Shown here: positions 60,036 through 64,000 of the stretch, piece after piece
Layout of the letters: each line of letters begins with the position of its first letter
Position numbering within the stretch: position 1 is the first letter of the stretch
Assembly: GCA_973895155.1 (NCBI GenBank)
Contig: OZ316893.1
Location: forward strand, 9,238,001-9,302,000
DNA length: 64,000 nucleotides
Origin: Marsupella aquatica
Taxonomy: Eukaryota > Marchantiophyta
Direction: 5' to 3'
Notes under the pieces: model-generated
What the model was told of the DNA's origin: nothing
The model's input: only the letters and a program-made list of their open reading frames with translations
Database searches by the model: none
Position numbers and translations under genes: made by a program

Positions 60036-60170
60036 ATGCTCGGGATGCTGGTGGAAGCGTTGTTTTACTGTCTCTTCTTCATCTTCTACTTCTTTGGCGC
60101 CATCGGAGCATGGAAGTGTCTTCGGGGACGCCGTCGATTCCGTCGCTGCAAACTGGAGTTGGCTTCGTAG
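60036..60170 (+). CDS. 44-aa membrane-peptide ORF in the leader of the DUF1365 gene
   Basis: An ATG-initiated frame of 44 codons ends in TAG. It encodes one strongly hydrophobic helix (ALFYCLFFIFYFFGAIGAW) followed by a very basic tail (CLRGRRRFRRCK) and a short end, LELAS. By the positive-inside rule the C-terminus would face the cytosol. It lies ~510 bp upstream of the DUF1365 ATG in the same direction. It could be an upstream ORF of that mRNA, a separate small gene or chance. The composition is unusual for random sequence, but no homologue is known to me. Confidence 0.3.
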   Translation: MLGMLVEALFYCLFFIFYFFGAIGAWKCLRGRRRFRRCKLELAS

Positions 60171-60677
60171 AAAGTATTGCGCAGTTGATGAGCATAGCCC
60201 GTTGCAGTCTATGCATTGAGGTCTACAAGGCCCAACCAATGGGAGGGGTGCTCTGCCGGTGAAGATCAGGAGTAATCTGAACTGGGGCCAGAGTACATGC
60301 ACTTCGGCAGTCTTTTGTAGTGAATTTTGAATGGATGGCTGCAGGTTTATTGTTTAGGTCATCCGTTTTGTGGACACCACCGTTCGGATGTGTGATGTGC
60401 GATCTTGGCCGTTTCTCCCTGCTATTGTCTTTCAGTATTTCTCAATTGTGAGCGCAGTGTAGTTTTTGGCAAGGTTAAGGGACCAAGGTGCATTTGCTTC
60501 ATCCCCTAGTGTGTGCGCTGATCCTTTGACAATTGGGTTCAACCTTAATTTCCTTCTCAAGTGTGGCGAATGGAACATGCAATGCACGGAAGTCGAAGGT
60601 GAATAGGGTAAAGCTCAGAAGAATGGTTGTGCCATTATAGAAATAGACCGTGTGGCTGCTTCACAGAGCCGGTGGCA
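60171..60677 (+). other. Leader between the small ORF and the DUF1365 start
   Basis: No further frame is supported. This is probably 5' UTR or a leader intron of the DUF1365 gene. A GAATGG ATG at 60623 is out of frame with the main CDS. Confidence 0.4.
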
Positions 60678-61643
60678 ATGGGTGGAGCTTTGGCAATGGC
60701 AGCATCTCTGCTGATGTTCCAATGGTGGACATTCTGTGGATCAGTTCTGCGTTCCCTGCTGCTCGTTACCCGTGTTTGGATGGGTGGTAAGAAGCAGCAA
60801 GAAGATACCGGAAACGGCAGCATGGAAGAAGAGGATAGCTCTGCGATTTATGAAGGTGTGGTTTGGCATGAGAGAAGGCATCCTATTCACCACCAGTTCG
60901 AGTATAAAGTCAGATATGCTTTTGTGAATTTGGACAAAGTGCCTTCATGGTTTACTGCTTCTGCTCATCACCATATGACAGCAGGGCTGGTACGGTCCAT
61001 TGCAGGGACCTCGGGCTCTGTATATTTGCTATGCATGCCTCAAAGCGTTGGCTATGAGCAAAACCCCATTAGTGTATACTACTGTTACGATGGGGATGCA
61101 GGAGGGGCTCATGGATCTTCAACTCTGTCTAAAACAATTGCGGAGGTGACGAATACTCCTTGGGGGGAGAGGGTTACTTTTACGTTTGATTCAGAAGAGG
61201 ATGGCGTTCCCAAACCTCTCCACGTCAGCCCGTTCATGGATATGGAAGGAACTTGGCGAATTTACGCACCTGCGCCGGGGGAAAAACTTTATTTGACGGT
61301 TGGGGTCGAGCATCCTGATTATGGCAATTATTTTTTAGCCACATTGAGAGCATGGAAAGTGGACCCAGGTGAAAGTCCCGAATGGTTTTTGTGGCTGATG
61401 CCGCACAAGGTCGCTGTTTGGATCTATTGGCAGGCTCTGGTTCTCATGTGGAAGGGCGTAGCATTTGTACAGCATCCTAAATACATCGATGGAGACCTTT
61501 ACAGAGCCCGTGCACAAGACCGAGATGAAAAATTGAAGGTCAAAATGGTAGCAGGGGAAGAAGCTGCTAGTAATGGGACTGCAAGAGTTTTGTGCCCTCG
61601 GCTATGCAAATGGCACAATGCTGGTGGATACCCATGGTTGTAG
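60678..61643 (+). CDS. DUF1365 family protein, intronless
   Basis: A single exon of 321 codons plus stop. The start is the first in-frame ATG (MGGALAMAASLLMF); upstream codons stay open to about 60627 but contain no ATG. Residues ~3-35 form a hydrophobic N-terminus, probably a membrane anchor or targeting segment. The DUF1365 core begins with IYEGVVWHERRHPIHHQFEY and continues with YAFVNLDKVP, NPISVYYCYD, EVTNTPWGER, KPLHVSPFMDM and LYLTVGVEH, ending with a hydrophobic/aromatic stretch (WLMPHKVAVWIYWQALVLMW) that may sit in or on a membrane. DUF1365 proteins occur in bacteria and some plants and algae. In bacteria they often neighbour amine-oxidase or cyclopropane-fatty-acid-synthase genes, hinting at lipid chemistry; the plant function is unknown. 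The lack of introns contrasts with every other intact gene here. The frame is intact. Confidence 0.9.
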   Translation: MGGALAMAASLLMFQWWTFCGSVLRSLLLVTRVWMGGKKQQEDTGNGSMEEEDSSAIYEGVVWHERRHPIHHQFEYKVRYAFVNLDKVPSWFTASAHHHMTAGLVRSIAGTSGSVYLLCMPQSVGYEQNPISVYYCYDGDAGGAHGSSTLSKTIAEVTNTPWGERVTFTFDSEEDGVPKPLHVSPFMDMEGTWRIYAPAPGEKLYLTVGVEHPDYGNYFLATLRAWKVDPGESPEWFLWLMPHKVAVWIYWQALVLMWKGVAFVQHPKYIDGDLYRARAQDRDEKLKVKMVAGEEAASNGTARVLCPRLCKWHNAGGYPWL

Positions 61644-64000
61644 GCGCTGTTGTTGATAATAATTTTGAAGGTATTTTGAAGGGAAGGCTTAGTTCAATGG
61701 AATCCCCTTTTTATTCGAATTTCATTCGAAAACACACCACTCATTTGATAGGACAGCACCAGATCTGCTTTGGGTGAAGGATGCAAAGCAGACCTGAATT
61801 CTGGCGCTGCTTTACAACCATGTTCCACATTTATGTAGGTCTTCGTCTGAGAGTTAATTAGTTCTAATTTTTCTATCTATTCGGAAACACGTCAATTTAC
61901 ACGTACCTAAGTCGTCGGGTCATATGGATGCTTGGTTTTGCTCGTGACCGTAATCCGAAAGGGGATCCAGTTCTTTGTTTGTAATATATTGATGATTCAC
62001 TCTACTTAAAAGACAATACCAGCAAAACTGGTCAACCAGGTTGCTAGACGTGGCGTTTCCGGTAGACATTGCAAATTGGGCGAACATTGAGGACGTTCGT
62101 AGCATAGTCGGAAGGAGAGTTTGATATCAGGGAAGGAGGAGGATGCATGGATAGTGAGCAGGTAAAATAGGAAGCTAGTCCATAGTTTCTCTCCGCCCAA
62201 GGACACCGATGAGGAGGAGCACCTGCAGTGCAAAAGAGTAATCATGGCAGTGCAAGGTCGCTGGAATCTCCAAGGTTCTCCCACTCAAACTCTACGTAGA
62301 AAGAAACAACATCAGCAGGAACGGGAGATTGGTGCCACATTTTTGAAGGAAATGTTGCTCATTGTGGAATCCAACTAGTCCTTCTGCATATGTAAATTTG
62401 TCTTGACGACGAATATTACCTGTAATGAAAGCGTAACCAACCCCGATTCATGCATACGGACTACCAAGTATAGCTTTACTTTATGGCAGTCTAAGGCTTG
62501 CGCACCTGTTTCACATGTTCAGAAGAGTAACTTTTTCAGTCACCTACAGCTTCTTCTTTAGTATCTCGATCTCGATGGACCCATATGCAGGATTGAAGTC
62601 GATTTTTTGCATGGTAGGTATATCTGCTTTCGTATATGGTTCAAGGCAGCTGGGGCACGGCAATTTGATCCCTAATAGAATGGTACGCGTGCAGGTTGCT
62701 TTTAACTGCAGGGTGTCATTTCTCTCTCTCTCAACTGTAAATCTGGTGGTTCGATCATGTTCCTATTTCAATGGTTGGTCCTATATTATCAAGAAAAATC
62801 AGTCCTTGTATGGATCCAATGTCACACATGGTAAGTGCGAAACCAAAAGGTCAAATCGAATGTGCTTCTTGAAGTGAACGGTTGGGCAACCACGAAGCAC
62901 ATTGTTGTACTTCTGAAGTGCAACAAACAGCTACTGCATGACTGAAGCTGCAAAACTCGGAGCTGCAAAGGGCTTTTACGCAAAACAGATCACCATGGAG
63001 TCGATTTTAGTCTAGATGATTCAATTTTTAAGGTTAAAGAAATTCAAAGTGTATATTCGAAACAATCATCTAAACATACACCGAATCTATACTAGGGAAT
63101 TGATGTGAATAAGGTAAAACTCTTGCTTTGTAACATACCAATCAGATCTTGCCAGCCGCTCGCACAAAGGGATTTTGAGCGGATCATTGTTTAGAAATGA
63201 ACATTGCTCTCAAAAAGTAGCCACTGATTGGGATTATAAACTCAGTTGTGTCCCATTTCATGACTACTTTGTAGTAAACAAGTCCACGCATGGAAGATAT
63301 GAAAGAGGTAGCAGTTTCACCGATGCTCAGATACTGTTGGAAATGCATGAAAGTCATGCTATACATATTTTGATCATGTTACTGAATGATCAACTATGGA
63401 CCTCCGCTCTAATGCTGTAGATTCGCCTGTATGTTAAGGTCAGATCATTCATAATTCATCCTCTCATGGCTTGTGCATTTCGCAATCTAACCCATATTAT
63501 TCACATCAGATATCAGATACCAATATACATATTCAGAGGGGAATCTCCAAGGGATTTAGGAAAGTATGTGACTCCATACTTGGAGAAGGTTAAAGCCAAC
63601 CTCAATAATCATCAGTTGCATTGCTATTTGGTCAATGGTTGTTGAGTTGTTCGGGGCCAAACTGTGGATTTACGAGTCTCAGGAACTATTTTTGGAAGCA
63701 CTGTACACTCTAATCTTTTCAGCCTGGTTTGCAGTGTATTGCAGCATGTATTTAGAAACATTTCAGCATGTTTGCAGTGCATTAATGATATGGATAAAAG
63801 GACTTGTTTTTCATTTCAATATACCATCCAGCTATGAACTAAATTTATTCCAACTTACCATAAAATCACTCCGTATATCGTACATCGAATAAAAATGTCT
63901 CATTCATTCCAGAGAGAAGAGAGTGATAACCGCGTTCTTTCATGCTACTAAGTTTGTTATGGTCTATGTTCGGTTACAGTGTTTCGTTCGATTAGGCTAT
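61644..64000. other. 3' flank of DUF1365 gene and intergenic DNA
   Basis: No supported gene, RNA or mobile element was seen. Open frames of up to ~120 codons (for example 62515-62877) have no domain, and no splice-linked exons could be built. The first few hundred bases probably include the 3' UTR. Confidence 0.45.

Noticed and set aside
60627-60677. Longer N-terminus for the DUF1365 protein
   Set aside because: The frame is open but begins with TTG and contains no ATG before 60678, so the first in-frame ATG was chosen.

Overview
The window is nuclear DNA of a land plant. Its genes are split by many short spliceosomal introns, and the encoded families are plant-type: a malectin-like LRR receptor kinase, a pectin methylesterase, an NPF transporter, a PHO1-type SPX-EXS protein and MAF1. 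About one gene per 9 kb, solo LTRs, MITEs and a Crypton-like recombinase relic would suit a bryophyte (moss or liverwort) or a lycophyte. That placement is inference; the species cannot be read from the window.

Layout. Positions 1-5639 (+) carry the 3' thirteen exons of a malectin-like/LRR receptor kinase that begins outside the window. Positions 5.6-14.4 kb are intergenic and hold a 2.2 kb MULE-like element (10-bp target duplication, ~560-bp inverted arms) with a solo LTR nested in one arm. A three-exon gene on the minus strand (14418-16318) encodes a small secreted 12-cysteine protein. After another repeat-rich gap with a second solo LTR comes a pectin methylesterase gene broken by frameshifts (24819-27134, -). 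Then come an intact four-exon NPF (NRT1/PTR) transporter (29527-32870, -), a fifteen-exon PHO1-like gene (37741-44250, -) and an eleven-exon MAF1 gene (48280-52138, -). One MAF1 intron holds a complete type-II tRNA-like cloverleaf with an oligo-T terminator, and a degenerate relative beside it. The right third (52.2-60 kb) is mostly mobile DNA: a Crypton-like tyrosine recombinase relic, a third solo LTR and two MITE-like inverted-repeat elements. An intronless DUF1365 gene (60678-61643, +) follows, with a 44-codon membrane-peptide ORF in its upstream leader. The last 2.4 kb shows no gene.

How the genes relate. There is no operon-like logic, as expected of a plant nucleus. The NPF and PHO1 genes are neighbours on the same strand and both belong to membrane nutrient-transport families, which may be chance. 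The most unusual juxtaposition is a tRNA-like Pol III unit lying inside, and on the same strand as, the gene for MAF1, the repressor of Pol III.

Exon models were built by hand from splice sites, frame continuity and family resemblance. For the receptor kinase, NPF, PHO1, MAF1 and 12-cysteine genes the exon phases close exactly. No database search was run.
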